From positions 20,765,237 to 20,829,236 of the forward strand of contig JARWKL010000009.1 in assembly GCA_029961685.1 (NCBI GenBank): DNA of 64,000 bases. Reading direction: 5' to 3'. Shown piece after piece: positions 14,301 to 27,100 of the stretch. The first letter of the stretch is position 1. Each line of letters opens with the position of its first letter. The translations under genes and the position numbers were made by a program. Below the pieces are notes generated by a model. The model saw only the letters and a list, made by a program, of their open reading frames with translations, searched no databases and had not been told where the DNA came from. Source of the stretch: Aristolochia californica. Taxonomy: Eukaryota > Streptophyta > Magnoliopsida > Piperales > Aristolochiaceae.

Positions 14301-15414
14301 GGGTGTCTGAATAAATTTTCTTAACTTAAATTTTTTACTGCTTTAAATTTCGTTGTCATCTATTCTCTTTTTTGTTTACGAGATGAAGGGAAAACTCAAA
14401 ACTTAAGTTTTCATTTAAGAAAAAAGTATACATCTAAAATGGAAATGCACAATGCACAAATTTAGAATGAGTTATTTCCAAAAAGTCTCTGTTAGTTTTA
14501 GGGATTGTAAACTCTTTTTAGTTTTAATATATAAGGTTTTGCAATCGTTAGGAAAAGGGGAGGCGGGGGAATTTTAACTGAGCGTTGGATCCCGACCCTT
14601 AAGTCATTCCTTACTAAAATAAAGGCCATTTCGCATGATAAATCACTTTAAAATCATCAATGATCGTTAGGTCAGCTTTTTGTAAATGGACAAAATAATG
14701 GCTTGCTTGAATCGGGTAAATATCCACCGCACATTTACTTGAGAATTTAATGAGCAGTGTGTTATTCTCTTTAAGAGGTTTGGATCCATAGGTCATTTGC
14801 ATCTTTAACATGTTTCAAGCATGCTTATATATTTTTTAAAGCATGTGAAGAAAAATCTCTTTCTTATCAAATTTCAAGCTATTGGGGTTGTTGAACAAGT
14901 GGAATTTCCCAAACTTGGATAACAAAACTTTTGTGTTCATTTTTGGTGTGTAAATAAATTTTATTTACTTACATTTGTTATATGTTTAATTTTTTTCCAT
15001 ACACAAACTCTAAAATTTTCATTTCGTTGTCATCTATTTGCCTTTCATATCTTTTTTGTCTACGTGATGAAGGGAAAAGTGAAAACTCAAGTTTTAATTT
15101 AAGAAAAAAGTATACAACTAAAATGGAAATGCACAATGCAAAAATTTAGAGAGAGATATTTCAGAAAAGTGTCTATAATTTTTAGGGATTGTAAACACTT
15201 TTTAGTTTTTATATATCAGGTTTTGCAATCATAGGGAAAAGGGGGAGGCGAGGAATTTTAACTGAGTGTTGAATCCCAACCCATAAGTCATTCCATACAA
15301 ATATATACCTCGGTACTCATGATAAATCACTTTACAATCATCAATGATCGTTAGGTCAGCTTTTTGTAAATGGGCCAAATAATGGCTTGTTTGACTGGGG
15401 TAAATATCCCATCG

Positions 15415-15435
15415 CACGTTCACTTCAATTTGTTA
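15415..15435 (+). repeat. Internal deletion junction in a satellite monomer (~234 bp lost)
   Basis: The segment GCACGTTCACTT, normally followed by GAGAATTTAATGAG, jumps at about 15425 to CAATTTGTTATTGC. The copy therefore lacks the GGATCC, AAGCATGC and anchor segments. The distance between flanking anchors (14894 to 16032) is 1138 rather than about 1370. Confidence 0.85.
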
Positions 15436-17884
15436 TTGCTTTAAATTTTTTCCATACAAAAACTCTAAAATTTTCATTTCGTTATCATCTATTTGCCTTT
15501 CATCTCTTTTTCCTCTACGAGATGAAGGGCAAAGTGAAAAATCAAGTTTTTATTTAAGAAAGAAGTATACATCTAAAATGGAAAACCACAATGCACAAAT
15601 TTATAGAGAGATATTTCCAAAAAGTGTCTGTAATGTTTAGGGATTGTAAACTCTTTTTACTTTTTATACATAGTGTTTTGCAATCGTAGGGTGAAGGGGG
15701 AGGCGGGGGAATTTTATCTGTGTGTTGAATCCCAACCCATAAGTCATTCCTTTCAAAAATATATCGCGTTACACATGGTAAATCACTTTACAATTATCAA
15801 TAATCGTTAGGTCAGCTTTTTGTAAATAGGAAAAAAATGGCTTTTTTGACTCGGGTAAATATCCCATCGTACGTTCACTTGAGAATTTAATGAGCAATTT
15901 GTTATTCTCTTTAAACGGTTTTGATCCATAGGGCATTTGTATCTTTAACATGTTTCAAGCAAGCATATCCATTTTTTAAAGCATATGTAGACAAATCTCT
16001 TTCCTATCAAATTCCAAGCTATTGGTTGTTGAACTAGTGGAATTTTCCAAACTTGGGTAACAAAACTTTTGTGTTCATTTGGGGTGTCTAAATAAATTTT
16101 CTTAACTTACATTTGTTATTGCTTTAAATTTTTTCCATTCACAAACTCTAAAATTTTCATTTCGTTGTCATCTATTCTCTTTTTAGTCTACGAGATGAAG
16201 GAAAAAGTGAAAACTAAAGTTTTGATTTAAGAAAAAAGTGCACATCTAAAATGGAAATGCACAAATTTAGAGAGAGATATTTCCAAAAAGTGTCTGTAAT
16301 TTTTAAGGATTGTAAACACTTTTTAGTTTTTATATATCAGGTTTTGCAATCGTCGGGAAAAGGGGGAGGTGGGGAAATTTTAACTGAGTGTTGTATCCGA
16401 CCCATAAGTCATTCCTCACAAAAATATAGCCCATTACGCTTGATAAATGAATTTACAATTGTCAATGATCTTTAGGTTAGCTTTTTGTAAATGGGCAAAA
16501 TAATGGCATGTTTTACTCGGGTAAATATCCCACCGCACCATTACTAGAGAATTTAATGAGCAGTTTGTTATTCTTTTTAAAATGTTTGGATCCATAGGTC
16601 ATTTGCATCTTTAATATGTTTCAAGCATGCATATCCATTTTTTAAAGCATGTGTAGAAAACTCTCTTTCTTATCAAATTCCAAGCTATAGGGGTTTTTGA
16701 ACTAGTGGAATTTCACAAAATTGGATAACATAACATTTGTGTTCATTTGTGGTGTGTGAATAAATTTTCTTAACTTACATTTTTTATTGCTATAAATTTT
16801 TTCCACACACAAACCCTAAAATTTTCATTTCGTTGTCATCTATTTGCCTTTCACCTCTTTTTTGTCTACAAGATGAAGGGAAAAGTGAAATCTAAAGTTT
16901 TGATTTAACGAAAAAGACACATCTAAAATGGAAATGCACAATGAAAAATGCACAAATTTAGAGAGAGAAATTTCCAAAAAGTTTCTGTAATTTTTAAGGA
17001 TTGTAAACGCTTTTTTAGTTTTTATATATCAGGTTTTGCAATCGTCGGGAAAAGGGGGAGGAGGGGAAATTTGAACTGAGTGTTGAATCAAACCCTCAAG
17101 TCATTCCTTAGAAAAATATAGCCCGTTACACTTGATAAATCAATTTACAATCATCAACGATCGTTAGGTCAGCGTTTTGTAAGTGGGCAAAATAATGGCA
17201 TGTTTGTCTCAGGTAAATATCCCACCGCACGTTCACTTGAGAATTTACTGAGCGGTTTTTTATTCTCTTTAAAAGGTTTAGATCCATATGTCATTTGCAT
17301 ATTTAACATGTTTCAAGCATGCATATCCATTTTTTAAGGCATGTGTAGAAAAATCTCTTTGTTAACAAATTCCAAGCTATTGGGGTTGTTGAACTAGTGG
17401 AATTTCCAAAACTTAGATAACAAAACTTTTGAGTTCATTTGTGGTGTGTGAATAAATTTTCTTTACTTAAATTTGCTATTGCTTTATATTTTTCCAATAC
17501 ACAAACTCTAAAATTTTCATTTCGTTGTCATCTATTTGCCTTTCATCTCTTTTTTGTCTAGGAGATGAAGGGAAATGTGAAAACTCAATTTTTGATTTAA
17601 GAAAAAAGTACACATCTAAAAAGGAAATGTACAATGCAAAAATTTAGAGGCAGATATTTCCAAAAAGTTTCTGTAATTTTTGTAGATTGTAAACTCTTTT
17701 TAGTTTATATATATCAGGCTTTACAATTGTCGGGAAAAGGGGGAGGTGGGGGAATTTTAACTGAGTGTTGAATCCCAACCCAAAGTCATTCCTTACAAAA
17801 ATATAGCGGGCTACGCGTGATCAATCACTTTACGATCATCAATGATCGTCAGGTCAGCTTTTTGTAAATGGGCAAAATAATGGC

Positions 17885-17940
17885 TAAATATCCCACTGGA
17901 TGTTCCCATCAGCAATGGGTAAATATCCCACTGCACGTTC
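17885..17940 (+). repeat. Local duplication of the TAAATATCCCACTG segment
   Basis: TAAATATCCCACTG begins at 17885 and again at 17920. The two are separated by ATGTTC-type sequence and CCATCAGCAATGGG, which is not found in other monomers read here. The monomer is lengthened to about 705 bp. The usual TGTTTGACTCGGG is missing before the first copy. Confidence 0.8.
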
Positions 17941-19058
17941 ACTTGAGAATTTAATGAGCGGTTTGTTATTCTCTTTAAATTTTTTGGACCCATAGGTCAT
18001 TTGCATCTTTAACATGTTTCAAGCATGCATATCCATTTTTAAAACATGTGTACAAAAATCTCTTTCTTATCAATTGCCAAGCCATTGGGGTTGTTGGTCT
18101 AGTGGAATTTCCTAAACTTGGATAACAAAAATTTTGTGTTAATTTTTGGTGTGTGAAAAAATTTTCTTTACTTACATTTGTTATTGCTTTAAAGTTTTTC
18201 CAGACACAAACTCTAAACTTTTCATTTCGTTGTCATCTATTCACGTTTTATTCTACGGGATGAAGGGAAAAGTGAAAACTCAAGTTTTGATTTAAAAAAA
18301 AGTATACATCTAAAATGGAAATGCACAATGCACAAATTTAGAGAGAGATATTTCCAAAAAGTTTCATTAATTTTTAGGGATTGTAAACTCTTTTTAGTTT
18401 TTATGTATCAGGTTTTGCAATCATCGGGAAAAGGGGAAGACGGGGGAATTTTAACTGAGTGTTGAATCCCAATCATAAGTCATTCCTTACAAAAATATAG
18501 CCCGTTACAGATGGTAAATCACTTTACAATCATCAATGATCGTTAGGTCAGTTTTTTGTAAATGGGCAAAATAATGAATTGTTTGACTCGGGTAAATATC
18601 CCACTGTACGTTCACTTGAGAATTTAATCAGAGGTTTTTTATTCTCTTTAAAAGGATATGATCCATAGGTCATTTGCATCTTTAACATGTTTAAAGCATG
18701 CATATCCATTTTTTAAAGCATGTGTAGAAAATACTCTTTGTTATCAAATTCCAAGCTATTGGGGTTGTTGGACTAGTGGAATTTCCCAATCTTGGATAAC
18801 AAAACTTTTATATTCTTTCGTGGTGTGTGAATAAATTTTCTTTACTTAGATTTTTTATTGCTTTAAATTTTTTCCATACACAAACTCTAAAATTTTCATT
18901 TCGTTGTCATCTATTTGCCTTTTATCTCTTTTTTGTCTACGAGATGAAGGGAAAAGTGAAAACTTAAGTTTTGATTAAAGAAAAAAGTACACATCTAAAA
19001 TGGAAATGCACAATGCACAATGCACAAATTTAGAGAGAGATATTTCCAAAAAGTGTTT

Positions 19059-22000
19059 GCACATGCTTTAAAAAATGGATATGCATGCTTGAAACATGTT
19101 AAAGATGCAAATGACCTATGGATCCAAACTTTTTAAAGAGAATAACAAACCCCTCATTAAATTCTCAAGTGAACATGCGGTGAGATATTTACCCAAATCA
19201 AACAACCCATTATTTTTCCCATTTACAAAAAGTTGACCTAATGATCATTGATGATTGTAAAGTGATTTTAATGTGTAATGGGCTATATTTTTTTAATAAA
19301 TGACTTATGGGTTGGGATTCAACACTTAGTTAAACCCCCCCCCCCCCCTCCCCCCCCCCCCTCTTTTCCCGACGATTGCTAAACCTGATGTATAAAAACT
19401 AAAAAGAGATTTCAATCCCTAAAAATTACAGAAACTTATTGGAAATATATTTCTCTAAATTTGTGCATTGTGCATTTCCATTTTAGAAGTATACTTTTTT
19501 CATAAATAAAATTTTGAGTTTTCACTTTTCCCTTTATCTCGTAGACCAAAATGTGATTAGATGAATACAAAATGAAAATTTTAGAGCCTGTGTATGGAAA
19601 AAATTTAAAGCAATAAAAAATTTATGTAAAGAAAATTTATTCACACAGCACAAATGAACACAAAAGTTTTGTTATCAAAGTTTGGGAAATTCCACTAGTT
19701 CAACAACCCCAATATCTTGGAATCTGATAAGAAAGTGAATTTTCTACACATGCTTTAAAAAATGAATATGCATGCTTGAAACATTTTAAAGATGCGAATG
19801 ACCTTTTGATGCAAACCTTTTAAAGAGAATAACAAACCACTCATTAAATTCTCAAGTGAACGTGCGGTAGGATATTTACTCGAGTCAAACAAGCCATTAT
19901 TTTGCCCATTTACAAAAAGCTGACCTAACGATCGTTGATGATTGTAAAGTGATTTATCATGCGTAATGGGCTATATTTTTTTAAGGAATGACTTATCGGT
20001 TGGGATTCAACATTCAGTTAAAATTCCCCCGCCTCCCCCTTTTCCCGTCGAATGTAAAACTTGATATATAAAAACTAAAATGAGTATACAAACCCTAAAA
20101 ATTAAAGACACATTTTGCAAATATCTCTCACTCAACTTTTGCATTGTGCATTTCCATTTTAGATGTATGCTTTTTTCTTCAATCAAAACTTGAGTTTTAA
20201 CTTTGCCCTTCATCTCGTAGACAAAAATGTGAACAAATGAATACGAAATAAAAAAATTAGAGTTTGTGTATAGAAAAAAAATAAAGCAATAAATAATTTA
20301 AGTAAATAAAATTTATTCACACACCACAAATGAACACAAAAGTTTTGTTATCCATGTTTGGGAAATTCCATTAGTTCAACAACCCCAATAGCTTGGAATT
20401 TGATAAGAAAGAGATTTTTCTACACATGCTTTAAAAAATGGATATGCATACTTGAAACATGTTAAAGATGCAAATGAGCTATGGATCCAAACCTTTTAAA
20501 GAGAATAACAAACCGGTCATTACATTCTCAAGTGAACGTGCAGTGGGTTCTTTACCCGAGTCAAACAAGCCATTATTTTGCCCATTTACAAAAAGCTGAC
20601 CAAACAATCATTGATGATTGTAAAGTGATTTATCATGCGTAACGGGCTATAAGGAATGACTTATGGGTTGGGATTCAGCACTCATTTAAATTTCCCTCGC
20701 CTCCTCCTTTTCCCGACGATTGCGAAACCTTATATATAAAAACTAAAAATACTTTACAATCCCCAAAAATTACAGACACTCTTTGGAAATATCTCTCTAT
20801 AAATTTGTTCATTGTGCATTTCCATTTTAGATGTGTACTTTTGTTTTAAATCAAAACATCAGTTTTCACTTTTCCCTTCATCTCGTAGACAAAAATGAGA
20901 TGAAAGGAAAATAGATGACAACGAAAAGAAAATTTTAGTGTTTTTGTATGGAAAAAATTTAAAGCAATAAAAAATGTAAGTAAAGAAAATTTATTCACAC
21001 ACCACAAATGAACACAAAAGTTTTGTCATCCAAGTTTTGAAAATTCCACTACTTCAACAACCCCAATACCTTTGAATTTGATAAGAAAGAGATTTTTTTA
21101 CACAAGCTTTAAAAAATGGATATGCATGCTTGAAACAAGTTAAAGATGGAAATGACATATGGATCCAAATATTTTAAAGAGAATAACAAACCGCTCATTA
21201 ATTTCTCAAGTGAACGTGTGGTGGGATATTTACCCGAGTCAAACAAGCCATTATTTTGCCCATTTATAAAAAGCTGACCTAACGATCTTTGATGATTGTA
21301 GACTGATTTATCAAGTGTAAAGGGCTCTATTTTTGTATGGAATGACTTATGGGTTGGGATTCAACACTTAGTAAAAATTCCCCTGCCTCCCCCTTTTCCC
21401 GACGATTGAAAAACCTAATATATAAAAACTAGAAAGAGTTTAAAATCCCTAAAAATTACAGAAACTTTTTGGAAATATGTCTCTCAAAATTTGTGCATTT
21501 TGCTTTTCCATTTGTGATGTACACTTTTTTCTTAAGTCAAAACTTGAGTTTTCACTTTTTCCATCATCTTGTAGACAAAAAAGAGAATAACTGACAACGA
21601 AATGAAAATTTTAGATTTTGCGTATGGAAAAAATTTAAAGCAATAATAAATGTAAGTAAAGAAAATTTATTCACACACTACAAATGAACACAAAAGTTTT
21701 TTTATCCAAGTTTGGGAAATTTCGCTAGTTCAACAACCCCAAGAGCTTGGAATTTGAAAAGAAAGAGATTTTCTACACATGTTTTAAAAAATAGATATGC
21801 ATGCTTGAAACATTTTAACGATGCAAATAATCTATGGATCCATACCTTTTAAAGAGAATAACAAACCGCTCATTAAATTCTCAAGTGAATGTGCGGTGGG
21901 ATATTTACTCGAGTCAATCAAGCCATTATTTTTCCCATTTACAAAAACCTGACCTAACAATCATTGATGATTTTAAAGTGATTTATCATGCGTAACGGGC

Positions 22001-24115
22001 TATATTTTGGTAAGGAATGACATATGGGTGGGGATTCAATACTCACTTCAATTTCCCCCATCTCCCCCTTTCCCCGACGATTGCAAAACCTGATATATAA
22101 AAACTAAAAAGACTTTACAATCCCTAAAAATTAAAGACACTTTTTGGAAATATCTCTCCCTAAATTTTTGCATTATGCATTTCCATTTTATATGTGTACT
22201 TTTTTCTTAAATCAAAACTTGAGTATTCACTTTTCCCTTCATCTCGTAGACAAAAAAGTGATGAGAGGTAAATAGATGACAACGAAATGAAAATTTTAGA
22301 GTTTTTGTAAGGAAAAAATTTAAAGCAATAACAAATATAAGTAAATAAAATTTATTCACACACCGCAAATGAACATAAAATTTTTGTTATCCAAGCTTGA
22401 GAAATTACAATAGTTCAACAACCCCAATAGCTTGGAATTTGATAAGAAAGAGATGTTTCTACACATGCTTTAAAAAATGGATATGCATGCTTGAAACATA
22501 TTAAAGATGCAAATGACCTATGGATCCAAACTTTTTAAAGATAATACCAAACCGCTCATTAAATTCTCAAGTGAATGTGTGGTGAGATATTTACCCGAGT
22601 CAAACAACCCACTATTTTGCCCATTTACAAAAAGCTGACCTAACGATCATTGATCATTGTAAAGTGATTTTAATGCTTAAGGGGCTATGTTTTTTGTAAG
22701 GAATGACTTATGGGTTGGGATTCAACACTCAGTTAAAATTCCCTCACCTTCCCCTTTTCCCGACTATTGCAAAACCTGTTATATAAAAATTAAAAAAATT
22801 TAAAATATCTCTCCCTAAATTTGTGCATTGTGCATTTCCATTTTAAATGTATACTTTTTTATTAAATCAAAACTTGAGTTTTCACTTTTCCCTTCAGCTC
22901 GTAGACAAAAATGTGAATAGATGAATACAAAATGATTTTAGAGTTTGTGTATGGCAAAAATTTAAAGCAATAACAAATGTAAGTAAAGAAAATTTATTCA
23001 CACACCACAAATGAACACAAAAGTTTTGTTATCCCAGTTTGGGAAATTCCACTAGTTCAACAACCCCAGTATCTTGGAATTTGGTAAGAAATAGATTTTT
23101 CTACGCATGCTTTAAAAAATAGATATGCATGCTTGAAACATGTTAAAGAAGCAAATGACCTTTGGATCCAAACCTTTTAAAGAGAATAACAAGCCGATCA
23201 TTAAATTCTCAAGTGAACGTGAGTTATATACTTACCCGAATCAAACTAGCCATTATTTTGCCCTTTTACAAAAATCTGACTTAACGATCATTGAAGATTG
23301 TAAAGTGATTTATCGAGCGTAACGGGCGATATTATTGTAAGGAATGACTTATGGGTTGGGATTCAACACTCCTCCCCCTTTTCCATATGATTGCAAAACC
23401 TGATATATTAAAACTAAAAAGAGTTTACAATCCCTAAAAATTACAGACATTTTTGGAAATATCTCTCTCTAAATTTTTGCATTGTGCATTTCCATTTTAC
23501 ATGTGTACTTTTTTCTTAAATCAAAACTTGAGTTTTCACTTTTCCCTTCATCTCGTAGACAAAAACGAGATGAAAGGCAAATAGATGACAATGAAATGAA
23601 AATTTTAGAGTTTGTGTTTGGAAAAAATTTAAAGCAATTACAAATGTAAGTAAAGAAAATTTATTCATACACCACAAAGGAAACCCAAAAATTTTGTTAT
23701 CCAAGTTTGGTAAGTTCCACTAGTTCAACAACCCAATAGCTTGGAATTTGATAAGAAATGGATTTTTCAACACATGCTTTCAAAAATGGATATGCATGCT
23801 TGAAACATGTTGAAGACGCAAATGACCTATGGATCCAAAACTTTTAAAGAGAATAACAAACCGATCATTAAATTCTCTAGTGAACGTGCGGTGGGATATT
23901 TACTCGAGTCAAACAAGCCATTATTTTTCCCATTAACAAAAAGTTGACCTAATGATCATTGATGATTTTAAAGTGATTTATCAAGCGTAACGGGCTCTAA
24001 TTTTTTAAGGAATGACTTATGTGTCGGATTCAACACTCAGTTAAAATTTCCCCTCCTCCCCCTTTTCCCGACGATTACAAAACCTGATAGATAGAAACTA
24101 AAAAGTGTTTAAAAT
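19059..24115 (-). repeat. Satellite array block B, inverted orientation (~7.4 copies)
   Basis: The same satellite is read here on the opposite strand. The anchor appears as CCACTAGTT or variants at about 19692, 20368, 21047, 21723, 22408, 23049 and 23718, spaced 641-685. The left switch is at about 19056-19060, where AAGTGT is followed by GCACATGCTTTAAAAAATGG. The right switch is at about 24110-24120, where AAAAGTGTTTAAAA is followed by TTTTTTACATCTAAAA. Some monomers share private variants with forward monomers at 26.8-28.5 kb, and one shares the AAATTGAAGTGAGTATTG form of 9.1-11.2 kb. No gene is seen. Confidence 0.93.
19335..19361 (-). repeat. Long C tract (expanded G-rich box, inverted copy)
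   Basis: Fourteen C, one T, then twelve C replace the usual interrupted G-rich box, read here on the complement. The position in the monomer matches the G tracts at 45008 and 48772. It may be true homopolymer expansion or a length-uncertain assembly site. Confidence 0.85.
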
Positions 24116-27100
24116 TTTTTACATCTAAAATAAAAATGCACAATGCACAAATTTAGAGAGAGATATTTCCAAAAAAGTGTCTATAATTTTTGGGGATTGT
24201 TAACTCTTTTTAGTTTTTATATATCAGGTTTTGCAATTGTCGGGAAAAGGGGGAGGCGAGGGAATTTTAACTGAGTGTTGTACCCCAACTCATAAGTCAT
24301 TCCTTACAAAAATATAGTCCATTACACATGATAAATCACTTTACAATCACCAATCATCATTTGACTCGGGTAAATATCCCACTGCATGTTCACTAAAGAA
24401 TTTAATAAGCGGTTGTTAGTCTCTTTAAAAGGTTTGGATCCATAGGTCATTTGCATCTTTCACATGTTTCAAGCGTGCATATCCATTTTTTAAAGCATGT
24501 GTAGAAAAAACTCTTTCTTGTGAAATTCCAAGCTATTAGGGTTGTTGAACTAGTGGAAATTCCCAAACTTGAATAAAAAAAATTATATTTTCATTTGGGG
24601 TGTGTGAATAAATTTTCTTTACTTAAATTTGTTATTGCTTTAAATTTTTTGCATACACAAACTCTAAAATTTTCATTTCGTGTTCATCTATTCTCTTTTT
24701 TGTCTATGAGATGAAGAGAAAAGTGAAAACTAGAGTTTTTATTTAAGAAAAAAGTATACATCTAAAATGGAAAAAGACAATTCACAAATTTAGAGAGAGA
24801 TTTTGAAAATGTGTCTATAATTTTTAGGGATTGTGAACTCTCTTTAGTTTTTATATATCAAGTTTTGCAATCGCCGGGAAAAGGGGGAGGCGGCTGAATT
24901 TGAACTGAATGTTGAATCCCAACCCATAAGTCAATCCTTAAAAAAATATAGCCCATTACGCATGATAATTGACCTTACAATCATCAATGATCGTTAAGTC
25001 AACTTTTTGTAAATGGGCAAAATAATGGCTTGTTTGACTCGGGTAAATATCCAACTGCACATTCACTCAAGAATTTAATGAGCGGTTTGTTATTCTCTTT
25101 AAAAGGTTTGGACCCATAGGTAATTTGCATCTTTAGCATGTTTCAAGCATGCATATGCATTTTTTAAAGCATGTGTAGAAAAATCTCTTTCTTATCAAAT
25201 TCCAAGCTATTGGGGTGATTGAACTAGTGAAATTTTCCAAACTCTGATAACAAAACTTTTGTGTTCATTTGTGGTGTGTGACCAAATTTTCTTTACTTAC
25301 ATTTGTTATTTCTTTAAATTTTTTTCATACACAAACTCTAAAATTTTCATTTCGTTGTCATCTATTCTCTTTTTTGTCTACGAGAAGAAGGGAAAAGTGA
25401 TAACTCAAGTTTTGATTTAAGAAAAAAGTATACATCTAAAATGGAAATGCACAGTGCATAAATTTTGAGAGAGATATTTCCAAAAAGTTTCAGTAATTTT
25501 TAGGGATTGTAAAGTATTTTTAGTTTTTATATATCAAGTTTTGCAATTGTCGGGAAATGGGGGAGGCTGGAGAATTTTAACCGAGTGTTGAATCCCTTCC
25601 CCTAAGTCATTCGTTACAAAAATATAGCCCGTTATGCATGATCAATCACTTTACAATCATCAATGATCGTTAGGTCAGCTTTTTGTTAATGGGAAAAATA
25701 ATAGCTAATTTGACTCGGGCAAATATCCCACCGCACGTTCACTTGAGAATTTAATGAGCGCTTTGTTATTCTCTTTAAAAAGTTTAGATCCATAGGTCAT
25801 TTGCATCTTTAACATGTTTCAAGCATGCATATCCATTTTTTAAAGCATGTGTAGAAAAATCTCTTTCTTATTAAATTCTAAACTATTGGGGTTGTTGAAC
25901 TTGTGGACTTTCCCAAACTTGGATTAAAAAAACTTTTATGTTCATTTGTGGTGTGTGAATTAATTTTCTTTACTTACATTTGTTATTTCTTTAAATTTTT
26001 TCCATACACAAACTCTAAAATTTTCATTTCGTTGTCATCTATTCTTTTTTTTGTCACGAGATGAAGGGAAAAAGTGAAAACTCAAGTTTTGATTGAAGAA
26101 AAAAGTATACATCTAAAATGGAAATGCACAATGTACAAATTTAGAGAGATATATTTCCAAAAAGTGTCTGTAATTTTTAGGGATTATAAACTCTTTTTAA
26201 TTTTTATGTATCAGGTTTTGCAATCATCGGGAAAAGGGCGAGGGGGGGAATTTTAACTGAGTGTTGAATCCCAACCCATAAGTCATTCCTTACAAAAATA
26301 TAGCCCGTTATGCATGATAAATCACTTTACAATCATCAATGATCGTTAGGTCAGTTTTTTGTAAATGGGCAAAATAATGACTTGTTTGACTTGGGTAAAT
26401 ATCCCGCCGCACGTTCACTTGAAAATTTAATGAGCGGTTTTTTATTCTCTTTAAAAGGATTGGATCCATAGGTCATTTGCATCTTTAACATGATTCAAGC
26501 ATGCATATCTATTTTTTGAAGCATGTGCAGAAAATTCTTATCAAATTCCAAGCTATTGGGGTCGTTGGACTAGTGGATTTTCCCAAACTTGGATAACAAA
26601 ACTTTTGTATTCTTTTGTGGTGTGTGAAAAACTTTTCTTTAATTCGATTTGTTATTGATTTAAATTTTTTCCATACACAAACTCTAAAATTTTCATTTTG
26701 TTCTCATCTATTTGCCTTTCATTTTGTTTTTCAACGAGATGAAGGAAAAACTGAAAACTCAAGTTTTGATTCAATTAAAAAGTACACCTCTAAAATGGAA
26801 TTGCACAATGCACAATGCACAAATTTAGAGAGAGATATTTCCAAAAAGTGTATTTAATTTTTAGGGATTGTAAACACTTTTTAGTTTCTATATATCAGGT
26901 TTTGCATTCGTCGGGAAAAGGGGAGGAGCGTAAATTTTAACTGAGTGTTTAATCCGACCCATAAGTCATTCCTTAAAAAATTATAGCCCATTACGCTTGA
27001 AAAGTCACTTTACAAACTTCAATGATCCTTAGGTCAAATTTTTGTAAATGGGAAAAATAATGGCTTGTTTGACTCAAGTAAATATCCCACCGCACGTGCA

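Larger units (their letters stand above)
1..19058 (+). repeat. Satellite array block A, ~680-bp monomer, forward orientation (~29 copies)
   Basis: Head-to-tail copies of an AT-rich monomer. The anchor AACTAGTGG (or a close variant) occurs at about 61, 747, 1434, 2117, 2792, 3480, 4165, 4823, 5499, 6184, 6851, 7483, 8169, 8790, 9474, 10160, 10844, 11531, 12209, 12895, 13582, 14251, 14894, 16032, 16700, 17392, 18097 and 18771. Spacing is mostly 667-688. One copy between 14894 and 16032 lost the anchor by deletion. Each full monomer carries, in order, the anchor, a T-rich stretch, a GATGAAGGGAAAAGTGAAAA box, TTTTTATATATCAGG, a G-rich box (GGGAAAAGGGGGAGGCGGGG), GAATCCCAACCCATAAGTC, TCATCAATGATCGTTAGG, GACTCGGGTAAATATCCCAC, GGATCC and AAGCATGCATATCC. 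No gene is seen. Short open frames recur only because the monomer recurs, and most copies interrupt them. The family is not recognised. Confidence 0.95.

Noticed and set aside
14614..14811. Recurring minus-strand frames of 60-84 codons in the satellite (also near 15769, 17811 and 31674)
   Set aside because: These are the complement of the GGATCC-to-GTTAGGTCAGC part of the monomer and simply recur with it. No known domain and no conservation of the frame.
1..19058. CRISPR-like regular repeats
   Set aside because: The repeat unit is the whole 680-bp monomer with no short repeat/unique spacer alternation. The context is a plant genome with an LTR retrotransposon.
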